Of a stretch of 64,000 nt of DNA, positions 9,524 to 18,655 are shown piece by piece (the first letter of the stretch is position 1; every line of letters begins with the position of its first letter). Both the position numbers and the translations under genes were made by a program. The notes beneath the pieces are model-generated. The model made no database searches, had not been told where the DNA came from, and worked only from the letters and a program-made list of their open reading frames with translations. Origin of the DNA: Thalassotalea sp. HSM 43 (GTDB taxonomy: Bacteria > Pseudomonadota > Gammaproteobacteria > Enterobacterales > Alteromonadaceae); assembly GCF_004752005.1 (NCBI RefSeq), contig NZ_CP038493.1, positions 558,001 through 622,000 on the forward strand, written 5' to 3'.

Positions 9524-10672
9524 TTATCGGCGCAGCATATCGGCATTGATGCTGGCGATGTCTTTGGCGCCACTGACCACCATGGCACGTTCTACTTCAG
9601 CGCGTAGCAGGTTAATGACGTATTCGACCCCTTGCTGACCAGCTGCAGACAAACCGTAAACAAAAGGTCTCGCAGTTGAGCAGGCTGTCGCGCCTAACGC
9701 TAAGGCTTTGACCACATCACTGCCACGGCGAATACCACCATCAAGAATGATGTCAGCCTGACCAGATATGGCATCAACCACTTCCTCTAACGCGGCAATA
9801 GTCGATGTAATACCATCAAAGTTACGACCGCCTTGATTAGACACGATTACCCCGTCACAACCAATAGACACCGCTTGTTTGGCATTTTTACTGGACATAA
9901 TGCCTTTTACTGCCATTGGCGCATCCCAGTTGTCGCGAACAAACTGTAACGTGTCCCAAGTAATTGGCGTAACCAAGTTATGAAATAGCCACATATGGTC
10001 TTTACCGTCGGCAAAGTAACGGGAAAAGTTGGCGAAATTAGGTTTATTTCGCAGGTAGTTGAACACCCACTTAGGATGAGCCATCAACGATAACAAACTG
10101 CGCATAGGGAATGTCGGAGGCAGGCCAAAGCCACTGCGATGATCACGCTCTCGATTACCATGTATGGGGTTATCGATGGTGACGATTAACGCTTTGTAAC
10201 CGGCAGCCTTGGCGCGTTGCATTTGTTCAAGCATGATGGCTTTGTCACGAGCCGGTTGCAATTGAAAAAACTTAGCTGCGTCACTGATATGAGCAACATC
10301 TTCGATAGAGGTGGTTGAAAAATTCGACATCGAATAAATACAGCCGGTTTGCATTGCTGCTTTCGCGGTTGCTCGCTCACCGTCTTTATGCATCAATTGA
10401 TGCACACCCCATGGTGACAACAATATGGGTGACGCCGATGGTTGGCCAAGGATAACCGTCTGTGTATCGGCGGTTTCCTGTCCAGTGCCCATATCGGTCA
10501 TTAGCGTGTAATCGTCAAAACCACGGCTATTTTCCCGCAGAGTTTTTTCATCATCACCGCCACCTTCGATATACTCTCGTATCGACCACGGCAATGATTT
10601 AAGAGCCACTTTTTGTACATCTCGAACACTTAAACAATGTTTAAGGCGAGCGGGTATTTTATCTTGTTGCAT
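9524..10672 (-). CDS. FMN-dependent alpha-hydroxy-acid dehydrogenase/oxidase family, catalytic His replaced by Gln
   Basis: 382 residues, usual family length. Family landmarks: YIEGGGDDEKTLREN (~34-48), FQLQP (136-140), NPIHGNRERDHRSGF (168-182), MAVKGIM (253-259) and ILDGGIRRGSDVVKALALGA near the C-terminus. Relatives such as lactate dehydrogenase LldD and glycolate oxidase abstract a proton with a His in the motif SNHGGRQ. Here the motif reads SNQGGRNFDG, so that base is Gln280 (codon CAA), while the neighbouring substrate-binding Arg283 is kept. It may act on a different substrate or be altered in chemistry. Monocistronic, minus strand; about 270 bp separate it from the divergent hydrolase gene at 10942. 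Confidence 0.88.
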   Translation of the reverse strand: MQQDKIPARLKHCLSVRDVQKVALKSLPWSIREYIEGGGDDEKTLRENSRGFDDYTLMTDMGTGQETADTQTVILGQPSASPILLSPWGVHQLMHKDGERATAKAAMQTGCIYSMSNFSTTSIEDVAHISDAAKFFQLQPARDKAIMLEQMQRAKAAGYKALIVTIDNPIHGNRERDHRSGFGLPPTFPMRSLLSLMAHPKWVFNYLRNKPNFANFSRYFADGKDHMWLFHNLVTPITWDTLQFVRDNWDAPMAVKGIMSSKNAKQAVSIGCDGVIVSNQGGRNFDGITSTIAALEEVVDAISGQADIILDGGIRRGSDVVKALALGATACSTARPFVYGLSAAGQQGVEYVINLLRAEVERAMVVSGAKDIASINADMLRR

Positions 10673-10941
10673 AACCTATCGTCTTGACTTCAATATGTTA
10701 GGTTCAGGTATTCGTTTTATTCAACGTATCTCACTTAACCAGCGTATCCTGAAATTGCGTTTAGCATTCTGCGATGCTTTTCAGGCCACTTTACACACTA
10801 TTAACCTAACAAAATTGTCATTCTGAGCATGGCCGTTTTCAATGCCGCCATATATGGCAAATAAAACGCAAAAATAGACAAATTTATTTCATAATGAGCA
10901 AGCAAGATAAGATGCGAATACGAGATTGAGGCAGCAAACTT

Positions 10942-12087
10942 ATGAATGAGAAAAAATACCAAGAAGATGATGAGCATGGTAACAGTTGCCAAATCAACGG
11001 CAGTGATAGTTCATTACGCTTTCCTTTTGCAGCGCCTGAACCCTATTTAACGCAAAAAATATCTGACGATATTTATTGGTTGCGCATTCCGCTGCCCTTC
11101 AAGTTAGATCATATCAATGTTTACCTTATTGCAGAGCAAGATGGCTGGTGCTTAATAGACACCGGCATGGGCACCAACTACAGCAAACGCTATTGGCAAC
11201 AATTATTCGATAGCGCCTTACAAGGTAAACCAATAACCCGTATCGTTATTACCCACAATCACCCAGACCATGTTGGTTTGGCCAACTGGCTTCAGCAAAA
11301 ATTTCACTGTCCGGTGATCATGTCCAAGCGTGAATTTGAGATCATGGCGTATTTATTTTCGATTAGTGGTTCAACACCTCCGGATTATTACCTGGATTAC
11401 TTACTCAGAGCCGGCATGTCTACAGAGCATGCTGATAAAGTCAGGCAACATCGCGACAACGGTTACGATAAAGCCGTGGACGGTTTACCTAAGGACTGCC
11501 AGTTTGTTGACCATGGTGACAACATTACGTTAGGTAAATATCAATTTAACATCATTATTGGCAGCGGCCATTCGCCAGCACATGTCAGCTTGTATTGCCC
11601 AGAGTTAAATATTCTGTTTAGTGGTGACCAAGTACTGCCGGATATTCCCTCCATGGTCACCTTGTACCCGAAAAACCCCAAATTTAAAGACCATCGTAAA
11701 CAAAACCCATTGGGACGATGGCTAAAAGCCCTGAACGGTTTAAAGGCCCTGCCAAGTGATACTCTAGTACTGCCGTCTCATAATAAGCCTTTTATTGGCT
11801 TGCACGCTCGAGTCGACGAAATCATTGCCAATCATTGTGCTTTGTTAAATCAACTTTTAGCGGCTTTGCAGCAAGGAAAAACCGTGAGCCAAAGCATCAT
11901 GCCGATATATAAGCGTAAGGTGCGCGATCAAGTGTACGTGATGTTTATATCTGAATTGTTGGCTCACATTCAATTTTTAGAACAACTCGGTTTAGTGGCG
12001 CGAGAACAAGGCGCGGAGGTAGATATTTTTAGCACCATAAGCGCGCCAGATATGTGTCAACAAATTGACGATTACCTGAGCCGATAA
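10942..12087 (+). CDS. metallo-beta-lactamase fold hydrolase
   Basis: 381 residues. The zinc site is complete: HNHPDH (HxHxDH, ~105-110), a further His in GSGHSPAHVSLY, an Asp in FSGDQVLPDIPS and a His in LPSHNKPF near 280. The C-terminal ~80 residues (RVDEIIANHCALLNQLLAAL) form a helical extension seen in MBL proteins that act on CoA or glutathione thioesters and similar compounds. It has no signal peptide and is probably cytoplasmic. GAGG sits about 10 bases before the ATG. It is divergent from the FMN oxidase and faces the molybdoenzyme. The exact substrate is unknown. Confidence 0.88.
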   Translation: MNEKKYQEDDEHGNSCQINGSDSSLRFPFAAPEPYLTQKISDDIYWLRIPLPFKLDHINVYLIAEQDGWCLIDTGMGTNYSKRYWQQLFDSALQGKPITRIVITHNHPDHVGLANWLQQKFHCPVIMSKREFEIMAYLFSISGSTPPDYYLDYLLRAGMSTEHADKVRQHRDNGYDKAVDGLPKDCQFVDHGDNITLGKYQFNIIIGSGHSPAHVSLYCPELNILFSGDQVLPDIPSMVTLYPKNPKFKDHRKQNPLGRWLKALNGLKALPSDTLVLPSHNKPFIGLHARVDEIIANHCALLNQLLAALQQGKTVSQSIMPIYKRKVRDQVYVMFISELLAHIQFLEQLGLVAREQGAEVDIFSTISAPDMCQQIDDYLSR

Positions 12088-12174
12088 ACTAAAATCGGGG
12101 GCAATCCGCGCAGCAATAAGCGCGGCGATTAACGCCGCATAAGCCAATGATTGAATACATGATTAGCCCACACG

Positions 12175-14523
12175 TTAGTCGACAGGTTGTGTTGTTTGCG
12201 GTTGCTTAAAGACGCTAATATCAGGTAATTCGCCACAGTACTTTTCCACCTCAACCAGGCAACTGTGGGCGCTGCACCCTTGCGCTAAGCGCGATGTGCC
12301 AACATCGGCGGTCAAGGCATTGGGGTTGCCATGAGCATCTAATACGCTATCGCCAAGTTGCTTCGGGTCATACCAAGCGCCGGTCGGTAACTCAATGACA
12401 CCATCACGTAACTCATCGCTGATTTCAACACCGGCAAGGCACTGGCCACGATCATTAAATAAACGAATAACATCACCATTTTCCAGGCCTCTTTTACCCG
12501 CTTCATGGCGATTTAGCCGAGCTCGTTCACGCCCCTTTATTTTATGCTGCACACTGGTAACACCATGATCAAACTGACTATGTAAGCGGGTTTTCGGTTG
12601 ATTAGAGATCAAGTGTAACGGGTACGCTTTGGCTCGCTTCGAACCAAGCCACTCCCGTTCGCTATACCACATGGGATGGCCATGACAGTCGTCATAATTA
12701 AAGTTGGCAATGGTGCTAGAGAAAATTTCAATTTTTCCAGATGGGGTGCGTAAAGGATGTTTATCAGGGTCTTGGCGAAATCGCTCTAATGTAAAGCGAA
12801 TATCCGGTAATTGATCGCCAACATAAAACTGTTCACCTTGCCAAAAGACATCAAATGCGGGTAATTCGACGCCTTTTGCTTTGGCGTTTTCACGGGTGGT
12901 GTTATAGAGGTTTTCTACCCACTGCATTTCTGTTTTACCGCCGGTAAACTGATCAGCAAACCCTAACCTTTGTGCCAAACCAGAGAATATTTCAAAGTCT
13001 GAGCGTGCTTGCGCATAGGGCTTTACCGCTTGGCGCATAGGAGAGATAAAGGCATCATAGCTACTGCCACCTAAATCATTGCGCTCTAACATGGTTGTTA
13101 CTGGGAAAACGATGTCGGCATGACGGGCTGAGGCGGTCCAAAACGCATCTTGAACGATGATGGTATCGGGTTTTGACCAAGCCTTTGCCAATGCGTGTAA
13201 ATCTTGATGGTGATGAAATGGGTTACCACCAGCCCAATAAATCAGCTTAATGTCTGGGTAGGTTAGATCCAAACCATTGTACTGATATGACTGCCCTGGG
13301 TTATTCAACATATCGACATGACGCGCAACCGGTATAAACTTTTTATCACCAAGTGCTGGTCGCTCGCCAATCTCCATACCAAAGGCGCCCATCTTATAGG
13401 TCGGTACTTTTCGACCACCAAAGCCCATGTTATGGATGCAGCCATAGCCATAGCCAACACCGGCACCAACTTTGCCAATATGCCCCAACATCGCTGCCAA
13501 GGTTGTCAACATCCAATAGGTTTGTTCACCATACTGTTGCCTTTGCAAGGACCAACTGATGCTCAAGGTACTGGGTTTATTGCCCAATTCGAAAGCCAGG
13601 TCAATAATATTTTGTTCACTAATATCGGTGAGCAAACTGGCCCACTTGGCGTCTTTCGGCACGCCATCAGATTGGCCCGTTAAATAAGGAACAAACTGGT
13701 CAAAGCCTGTGGTGTAGCGCGCAAGGAAATTGGCGTCATGCAGGTTATTGCTGTAGAGGGTATGCGCTAAGGCTAACATCAACGCCACATCGCCATTGGG
13801 GCGAATCGGCAGCCATTGAGCGTCTACTTGTTCGATAACATCATCCCGAATAGGTGATATATTAACCACCTTAACACCCGCAGATTTAAGCTGAGACAAC
13901 TGCTCAACGGCACTGTGCGAGCCTATTCCTCCGGCGTTAACCTGTGAGTTTTTAATGGCCGCGCCGCCAAACAGCACAAATAATTGCGAATTGTCGGCGA
14001 TTTCCTTCGGGCTCGGTGCTTCTCGTACCAATAACAGAAAAGGAATGCCTGTAACATGATTCATGATCACTTCGGCGGCGGCTGACGAATAGGTATTCAT
14101 CGAGTCGACATAACCGCCATATTTTCCTAAAAATCGGTGTATTTGACTTTGTGCATGATGGAATCGACCTGCACTTGCCCAACCATAAGAACTGCCATAC
14201 ACCGCATCTGTGCCATAATTTTGTTTGGTGTGCTTAAGCGCCTGCGCAGCCAAATCAAGCGCCACCGACCAACTTACCGGCACAAACTTTTCTTTGCCGC
14301 GACCTGCCCCACAGCTGTCAACGCCATCTTTAAAATAGCCTTCGCGGATCATCGGCTGAGGAATACGCGCGCCTTTATCTAAGCCATCAATCAGTGAATC
14401 GCCAATGGCTGTGGCTTCTTTATCGACATCGTAATGATTGATAGACAGCAGTGACTCACCATCGGACTCAACCAAGTAGTTGCCCCAGTGGGTGCATGTT
14501 GGTGTAATACGAGAATTGGCCAT
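12175..14523 (-). CDS. molybdopterin-dependent oxidoreductase, BisC/TorZ (biotin/TMAO/methionine sulfoxide reductase) type
   Basis: 782 residues from ATG 14523; this start gives MANSRIT...HWGNYLVESDGES, which parallels the N-terminus of E. coli BisC, while the ATG 11 codons upstream adds an unlike extension. There is no Tat signal and no N-terminal 4Fe-4S cysteine motif, as in DMSO-reductase-family enzymes with a serine molybdenum ligand; the likely ligand region is SSYGWASAGRFH. Other family blocks are WSLQRQQYGEQTYWML, YWAGGNPFHHHQDL and RHADIVFPVTTMLERND. It should reduce an S- or N-oxide (for example methionine or biotin sulfoxide, TMAO) in the cytoplasm. It lies downstream of an AraC gene, with a palindrome at 14595-14620 in its promoter region. 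Confidence 0.87.
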   Translation of the reverse strand: MANSRITPTCTHWGNYLVESDGESLLSINHYDVDKEATAIGDSLIDGLDKGARIPQPMIREGYFKDGVDSCGAGRGKEKFVPVSWSVALDLAAQALKHTKQNYGTDAVYGSSYGWASAGRFHHAQSQIHRFLGKYGGYVDSMNTYSSAAAEVIMNHVTGIPFLLLVREAPSPKEIADNSQLFVLFGGAAIKNSQVNAGGIGSHSAVEQLSQLKSAGVKVVNISPIRDDVIEQVDAQWLPIRPNGDVALMLALAHTLYSNNLHDANFLARYTTGFDQFVPYLTGQSDGVPKDAKWASLLTDISEQNIIDLAFELGNKPSTLSISWSLQRQQYGEQTYWMLTTLAAMLGHIGKVGAGVGYGYGCIHNMGFGGRKVPTYKMGAFGMEIGERPALGDKKFIPVARHVDMLNNPGQSYQYNGLDLTYPDIKLIYWAGGNPFHHHQDLHALAKAWSKPDTIIVQDAFWTASARHADIVFPVTTMLERNDLGGSSYDAFISPMRQAVKPYAQARSDFEIFSGLAQRLGFADQFTGGKTEMQWVENLYNTTRENAKAKGVELPAFDVFWQGEQFYVGDQLPDIRFTLERFRQDPDKHPLRTPSGKIEIFSSTIANFNYDDCHGHPMWYSEREWLGSKRAKAYPLHLISNQPKTRLHSQFDHGVTSVQHKIKGRERARLNRHEAGKRGLENGDVIRLFNDRGQCLAGVEISDELRDGVIELPTGAWYDPKQLGDSVLDAHGNPNALTADVGTSRLAQGCSAHSCLVEVEKYCGELPDISVFKQPQTTQPVD

Positions 14524-14594
14524 AAAATGGGTTTCTATAAAGGAATATACAACCATCTTATGTTGAACGTTGCGGTAGGGTTTTATCTATTTGT

Positions 14595-14620
14595 GTCAAA
14601 CAGTTGACCAAACTGTTGAC
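14595..14620. promoter_or_regulatory. imperfect palindrome upstream of the molybdoenzyme gene
   Basis: Half-sites AACAGTT (14599-14605) and AACTGTT (14611-14617) face each other across 5 bases, extended outward by GTCA (14595-14598) and GAC (14618-14620). It is about 70-95 bp upstream of the molybdoenzyme start and is a plausible operator, perhaps for the AraC protein encoded immediately upstream. The assignment is an inference. Confidence 0.45.
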
Positions 14621-14672
14621 AAAACATAGGCCTAACATAGAGCTAGCATAGGCTTAAGATACAGCCTTAGTA

Positions 14673-15722
14673 TTAGAATTTTATGGTTCGTAATCCTGGT
14701 ACATGTATGCCCCTTTGGCGAAACTCCTCAGGTAAAATCCCTGTCCACTGCATAAAATGCGCGGCAAATTCATCAGCACTGCTATAGGCGAGTCGTGAAG
14801 CGATATCACTCATGCTCATGTCGGTTTCAGTTAATGCTTCTTTACCAATTTCATAGCGTACCTCTTCTAACATTTGCTCGTACTGATAGCCATACGCATT
14901 AATCTTTTTCTCAAAATCAGCCGATGACATGGCGAAATACTCGGCAAGGTTGTCCATAGATAAATTTTGCGCCACCATAAAGTCTTTTGCTTTTTTCTCT
15001 ACCAGCAATAAAAAATTATTGCTCGACAGCGAATAAAAGCTTTGCTCAGTCATTTCCTTATAGCCCTCTTGTAAGGCTTTATTGGCGGTAAATATCGACA
15101 AATGCATATCGTCTTTTTTAAATCGTAGACGCATATGGTGCTCACTTTGTAATAAGGGGCAGTCGAAGTATTGGTTATAATGCTCGCCATTTAAGGCGAT
15201 AAAGTCAGCAGGTAATGCCACTTCAATTGGATTAATATGCGACATGCTAAAGCGACGCATAAATAGCAGTAAAAAGCTCAGTACAGCTTCATTGACTTCA
15301 ACATTAACGGCGCGAGTAAATGGGTAAGTGACATCGTAAAAATCATCGTAGGCAACGATAGAAACCTTAATGGTTAAATACTTTGAAAAGCGCTCGTAGA
15401 CCTTAAGAAAATCCAACAAGGTGTCTTGCGAATACAGTAACACGCCCCAACTGCCAATATATTCGGGTTTCATTTTTTGCCCAGTAAGCAAGCCTATATG
15501 AGAGATGCCACTTAGTTCTCGGGCTTTTTCTAGTGTTTGCACAAAATCGAAATGCTCTAAGCGGTTGTCATAATGATGACTGCTGTGATGATTGCCTGCG
15601 GCCATTATTTTATTAATGACATCTTGCTCAATATCATGCTCTATCAACACTTTGTTCAGCGCTTGAAAAAAGCTTTGGTGCGAGCCATGGTCGTGCGACA
15701 GCGTACTATTTTGATTTGTCAT
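14673..15722 (-). CDS. AraC-family transcriptional regulator
   Basis: 349 residues from ATG 15722; an in-frame TTG seven codons upstream has no better site. The N-terminal domain is of the Arabinose_bd/OruR type (SGISHIGLLTGQKMKPEYIGSWGVLLY). The C-terminal helix-turn-helix pair contains DMSMSDIASRLAYSSADEFAAHFMQWTG and LPEEFRQRG, a looser version of the usual signature. A His-rich patch (HDHGSHQ, NHHSSHHYD) occurs in the first 60 residues. It lies immediately upstream of, and in the same direction as, the molybdoenzyme gene, so it may regulate it. Confidence 0.85.
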   Translation of the reverse strand: MTNQNSTLSHDHGSHQSFFQALNKVLIEHDIEQDVINKIMAAGNHHSSHHYDNRLEHFDFVQTLEKARELSGISHIGLLTGQKMKPEYIGSWGVLLYSQDTLLDFLKVYERFSKYLTIKVSIVAYDDFYDVTYPFTRAVNVEVNEAVLSFLLLFMRRFSMSHINPIEVALPADFIALNGEHYNQYFDCPLLQSEHHMRLRFKKDDMHLSIFTANKALQEGYKEMTEQSFYSLSSNNFLLLVEKKAKDFMVAQNLSMDNLAEYFAMSSADFEKKINAYGYQYEQMLEEVRYEIGKEALTETDMSMSDIASRLAYSSADEFAAHFMQWTGILPEEFRQRGIHVPGLRTIKF

Positions 15723-15824
15723 CTGACAGTTTGGTGTTAACAATTAGGTAATGCAAAGTATAGACGAGGGCTTAATTTACGTTAGCGGTTCAAAATCTGC
15801 TCATCATTTACTCTGGGCAATACT

Positions 15825-15849
15825 AAAAAAGCCCGCCAAAGCGAGCTTT
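15825..15849 (-). terminator. terminator of the YkvI-like/NodN-like operon
   Basis: AAAGC-c-CGC (15828-15836) pairs with GCG-a-GCTTT (15841-15849) with one mismatch. The A-run at 15825-15830 gives a T-run on the minus strand, so it ends transcripts from the genes at 15905-17528. Confidence 0.7.
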
Positions 15850-15904
15850 AATTCGATGCGAGATCTATATACGAGGCTTTAGTGTGAGGTTCTAGTGTGA
15901 GGCT

Positions 15905-16378
15905 TTATGGCGTAAGCTGCGGCCAATAACGAACAATAAAGTTGCCTAGCGTAACCGGGCTAGTTTCATCATTAACATGCCAACTAAAATCCCAATGTAC
16001 GGCAATGCCTTGCTCACGCTGCTCAACTTTATGGCATGAAAACCGTAAGGTGAGACTGTCACCGGCTTTCACCGGTTTTAAAATACGAAACCGATCGGTA
16101 CCTAAAAACAGCGCTTTCATATTGTGCAATTCAACATGCTCGAAAAACACAGAATGGATCAAACTCATGGTAAACATACCGGGTGCGACAATAGCGCCAA
16201 AACTGGACTGTTTCGCTCGTTGCTCATCAAAATGAAACCAATCTAATTGATTCACACTACGACAAAAGTCTTGAATCATCGCCGTCGTCACCACAAGCGG
16301 CTTTGAACAGAACAACGCCTCTCCTTCGAGAGCTCGTAAAGAGTCTATTCCGTCTAATTGAATTTTTTGTTGGCTCAT
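15905..16378 (-). CDS. MaoC/NodN-like hot-dog domain protein
   Basis: 157 residues from ATG 16378, 13 bases after the upstream gene's stop; longer in-frame starts would overlap that gene. The hot-dog fold signature of NodN/MaoC hydratases is visible: DWFHFDEQRAKQSSFGAIVAPG. The family's usual H in the IAHG turn is P here (VAPG), while the D..H pair is kept. Relatives hydrate enoyl-CoA or bind acyl thioesters. It is co-transcribed with a YkvI-like transporter and lies opposite a second MaoC gene at 17900, so both may serve one acyl-CoA route (inference). Confidence 0.8.
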   Translation of the reverse strand: MSQQKIQLDGIDSLRALEGEALFCSKPLVVTTAMIQDFCRSVNQLDWFHFDEQRAKQSSFGAIVAPGMFTMSLIHSVFFEHVELHNMKALFLGTDRFRILKPVKAGDSLTLRFSCHKVEQREQGIAVHWDFSWHVNDETSPVTLGNFIVRYWPQLTP

Positions 16379-16391
16379 AGTTAGTCTCTGC

Positions 16392-17528
16392 TTATTGCGC
16401 TTTAGCACCTTCGATAACAATAGCACTACCCTTACCTGATGATTTTATTAGTTTGTATATGCCGACTGTAAATAATGGAATAAAAAACACCACGATAAAC
16501 GTCATAAATAAAAATTTATAGCCCGCTAAAATCAGCGCAACAATGCCCAACGTTGATAACGCCAAACTTAACAATACCATTGAACCGGCAACCCCTGCGT
16601 GCTGCGTCGCTGATAAGGTCTTATTGCGTTTCTCTTGCATATAATTATCAATACGTTCAACAAAGCCTTGCATCATACCCACGCCGGTTTGCAAAATAAG
16701 TACAAACAGAATGAGCACATAGACATCAATCAACCAGGTACTTCCCAGTTGCTCGAGCAACCAATATACCGGCACTTCAACGCCTGAAGTTAAGACTTCC
16801 GGATAATGAGATAAAAAAGCAAAGTGCAATGCAACTAATGGCAATACACCAACAAAAGCTGCGCTGAACGAGGCAACCACTGAGTCGGTCGATTTTTTAA
16901 TGTGACGACCAGCAAACAATAGCAAAGGAAAAAATGCCACATTGACCATAGCATATTGGCTACCGACACTGGCAGCGGCCAATGAAACCTCATCGTTCGC
17001 TAACTCAAAGGCAACAATCTCACCTAAGTTTACGTAGACATATCCGGCGATAATCGCGAGGATCAATAACAACGACATTGACGCAATTGTCATAGATTTT
17101 TCAATGAACTCTCGACCTTTGTAGGTAAAAAAGATCACAACCGCTAGCAATGCCACTTGCCCTACATAATGATTCGTTTGCAAGTACTCGCCTAATACGG
17201 TGCCTGCCGCAGTCGATGAAATAGCGATAACGATAATCATCGATAATAAAATAGCGATTTCATACAACCACCATAGCTTGCCTAAAATCACTTTACTAAA
17301 TTGTCGATAATCATATGCTTTATAGCGCCGAGAAAGCTCAAAGCAACAAAACATAACGGCCATCACCACCAAAGCAACACTGCCAATCGCCACGAATCCA
17401 CCGATTGGCCCATTGGAGGTTATGTATTGCACCAGCTCTACACCTGATCCCATAGACCCGCCAAAAAATACCGATAACCAAACCGCCGCTGGTATCATGA
17501 TAATTCTGGTTAAAAATGTATTTCCCAC
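16392..17528 (-). CDS. YkvI-like integral membrane transporter
   Basis: 378 residues with about ten hydrophobic helices. The N-terminal helix pattern (AAVWLSVFFGGSMGSGVEL followed by QYITSNGPIGGFVAI) resembles the YkvI family of the LeuT/APC fold, whose proteins have a GAGFASGQE-type unwound helix 1. The substrate is unknown for this family. It is first in an operon with the NodN-like gene and starts beside an intergenic region holding two copies of a palindrome, so it is probably repressor-controlled together with the divergent MaoC gene. Confidence 0.75.
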   Translation of the reverse strand: MGNTFLTRIIMIPAAVWLSVFFGGSMGSGVELVQYITSNGPIGGFVAIGSVALVVMAVMFCCFELSRRYKAYDYRQFSKVILGKLWWLYEIAILLSMIIVIAISSTAAGTVLGEYLQTNHYVGQVALLAVVIFFTYKGREFIEKSMTIASMSLLLILAIIAGYVYVNLGEIVAFELANDEVSLAAASVGSQYAMVNVAFFPLLLFAGRHIKKSTDSVVASFSAAFVGVLPLVALHFAFLSHYPEVLTSGVEVPVYWLLEQLGSTWLIDVYVLILFVLILQTGVGMMQGFVERIDNYMQEKRNKTLSATQHAGVAGSMVLLSLALSTLGIVALILAGYKFLFMTFIVVFFIPLFTVGIYKLIKSSGKGSAIVIEGAKAQ

Positions 17529-17730
17529 AGAAACCTCGTTTTAAACGTTTACTAAAAAATGTGTTTTTATTAGGTCGTTTTGATGTATTACACAACAATG
17601 TTGTTAGCGCTGTTAACGTTAGCACTTAACGTTAGTGCTTTAGTTAATAAAGCAAACACCAGCCGATGCCAAGCAAATACAGCGACCTTTATTGTTAATT
17701 ATTGTTAAAGCCACTTATTCAAAAACACCA

Positions 17731-17745
17731 ATGAGCCTAACTCAT
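17731..17745. promoter_or_regulatory. operator-like palindrome, copy 1 (ATGAG-N5-CTCAT)
   Basis: ATGAG CCTAA CTCAT, extended by one A/T pair on each side (17730, 17746). The same half-sites and spacing recur at 17860-17874. Two identical half-site pairs in one divergent intergenic region point to a dimeric repressor such as a TetR or GntR protein; none is encoded next to it. Confidence 0.6.
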
Positions 17746-17859
17746 TAATGCCAAGATAACAAATATACAAAATAAGTGAAAAAACAACAAAACCAACAAA
17801 AACCAACAAAAACCAACACCAAACTAAAAACATTGCTAAACCTGCAACACAACGATAAC

Positions 17860-17874
17860 ATGAGTTAAACTCAT
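17860..17874. promoter_or_regulatory. operator-like palindrome, copy 2 (ATGAG-N5-CTCAT)
   Basis: ATGAGTTAAACTCAT, a perfect 7-1-7 palindrome that ends 25 bases before the MaoC start codon, where a bound repressor would block transcription. It matches copy 1 at 17731 in both half-sites and spacer length. Confidence 0.65.
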
Positions 17875-17899
17875 TATCTTTTATTGCGAGGCGCGGAGA

Positions 17900-18322
17900 A
17901 TGAGCAAACGTACCTTTATTGGTGATTGCTACAGTAAAACCATCATACTATCGAAACAGGATATTGAAGCCGGTGCTAAAGCGCTTGGTGACACCAACCC
18001 TATTCACTTCGACAGCGACGCCGCGATTAAAGCCGGTTACCCAGGCATTATTGCTAGCGGCGCACATACGTCTGGTTTATGCGGTGGTGTGTTGACGCAA
18101 AAATTTCAGGACTCCGGTACCTTTATGGGACTCGATTGCAGTTACCGATTTCACAAGGCAGTTGCCGCTGATGACGCATTAACCATTAGTTGGAAGACTA
18201 AACGCCTGGAGCCCAAAAAATCGTTACAAGGTTATATCGCCGTGTTTTCTGGAAAGATGACAAATAGTCAGGGCGAACTGCTGATTTCAGCCCGCATGAA
18301 AGTATTGCTTAGAGACGACTAA
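17900..18322 (+). CDS. MaoC family dehydratase (enoyl-CoA hydratase type)
   Basis: 140 residues, single hot-dog domain. The hydratase catalytic motif is intact (GDTNPIHFDSDAAIKAGYPG, with Asp and His of DxNPxH) followed by IASGAHTSGL. Expected role: (R)-specific hydration of enoyl-CoA or a related acyl-thioester step. GAGG precedes the ATG by 9 bases. It is divergent from the YkvI/NodN-like operon and has operator copy 2 just upstream. Confidence 0.88.
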   Translation: MSKRTFIGDCYSKTIILSKQDIEAGAKALGDTNPIHFDSDAAIKAGYPGIIASGAHTSGLCGGVLTQKFQDSGTFMGLDCSYRFHKAVAADDALTISWKTKRLEPKKSLQGYIAVFSGKMTNSQGELLISARMKVLLRDD

Positions 18323-18655
18323 TATGAGTCATCGTTAATACATTGCGCTCTAACTGCCCGTCATAAATCTTAATGTAACGTCTTGTTATTATGGTAAGAA
18401 ATGCTGATAAACAGCTAAACTGATCCAAATGCCCAACCACAGCGTAACCTCTTTAGCGGCACCTTAGTTCAATAGCTATAGAGATTCTAATCTCTTTATA
18501 ACTAAGTTGATTAAGTCGGAACATATTGATTATAAAAAATCATTATTCGCCGCTTTACAAAGCAACATTTTTTTTACATTGTAGAGACTGACCTGAATAA
18601 ATTTTCGGGCCGGGGATCTTTTATTGTCGTTATTGAAGGAATAAGGATTTAGAAA
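18323..18655. other. 333-bp gap before a small hypothetical gene
   Basis: No gene seen. It contains AGAGATT-CT-AATCTCT (18480-18495), a 16-bp palindrome followed by TTATA that may be a weak terminator for the MaoC gene or a protein site. The last 100 bases are AT-rich and should hold the promoter of the gene at 18656. Confidence 0.5.

Larger units (their letters stand above)
17529..17899. other. 371-bp divergent promoter region
   Basis: No gene. It holds two operator-like palindromes (listed separately), a 10-bp direct repeat TTAACGTTAG (17613-17622 and 17626-17635), and a CA-rich stretch with repeated AAACCAAC units (~17790-17825). It should contain the promoters for the YkvI-like operon (minus) and the MaoC gene (plus). 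Confidence 0.6.

Noticed and set aside
10801-10992. Minus-strand open frame of 63 codons opposite the start of the MBL gene
   Set aside because: No ribosome site or similarity; it covers the promoter region of 10942 and looks like chance.
12122-12138. GCGGCG-N5-CGCCGC hairpin after the MBL gene as a terminator
   Set aside because: No T-run on either strand and short stem; not enough support.
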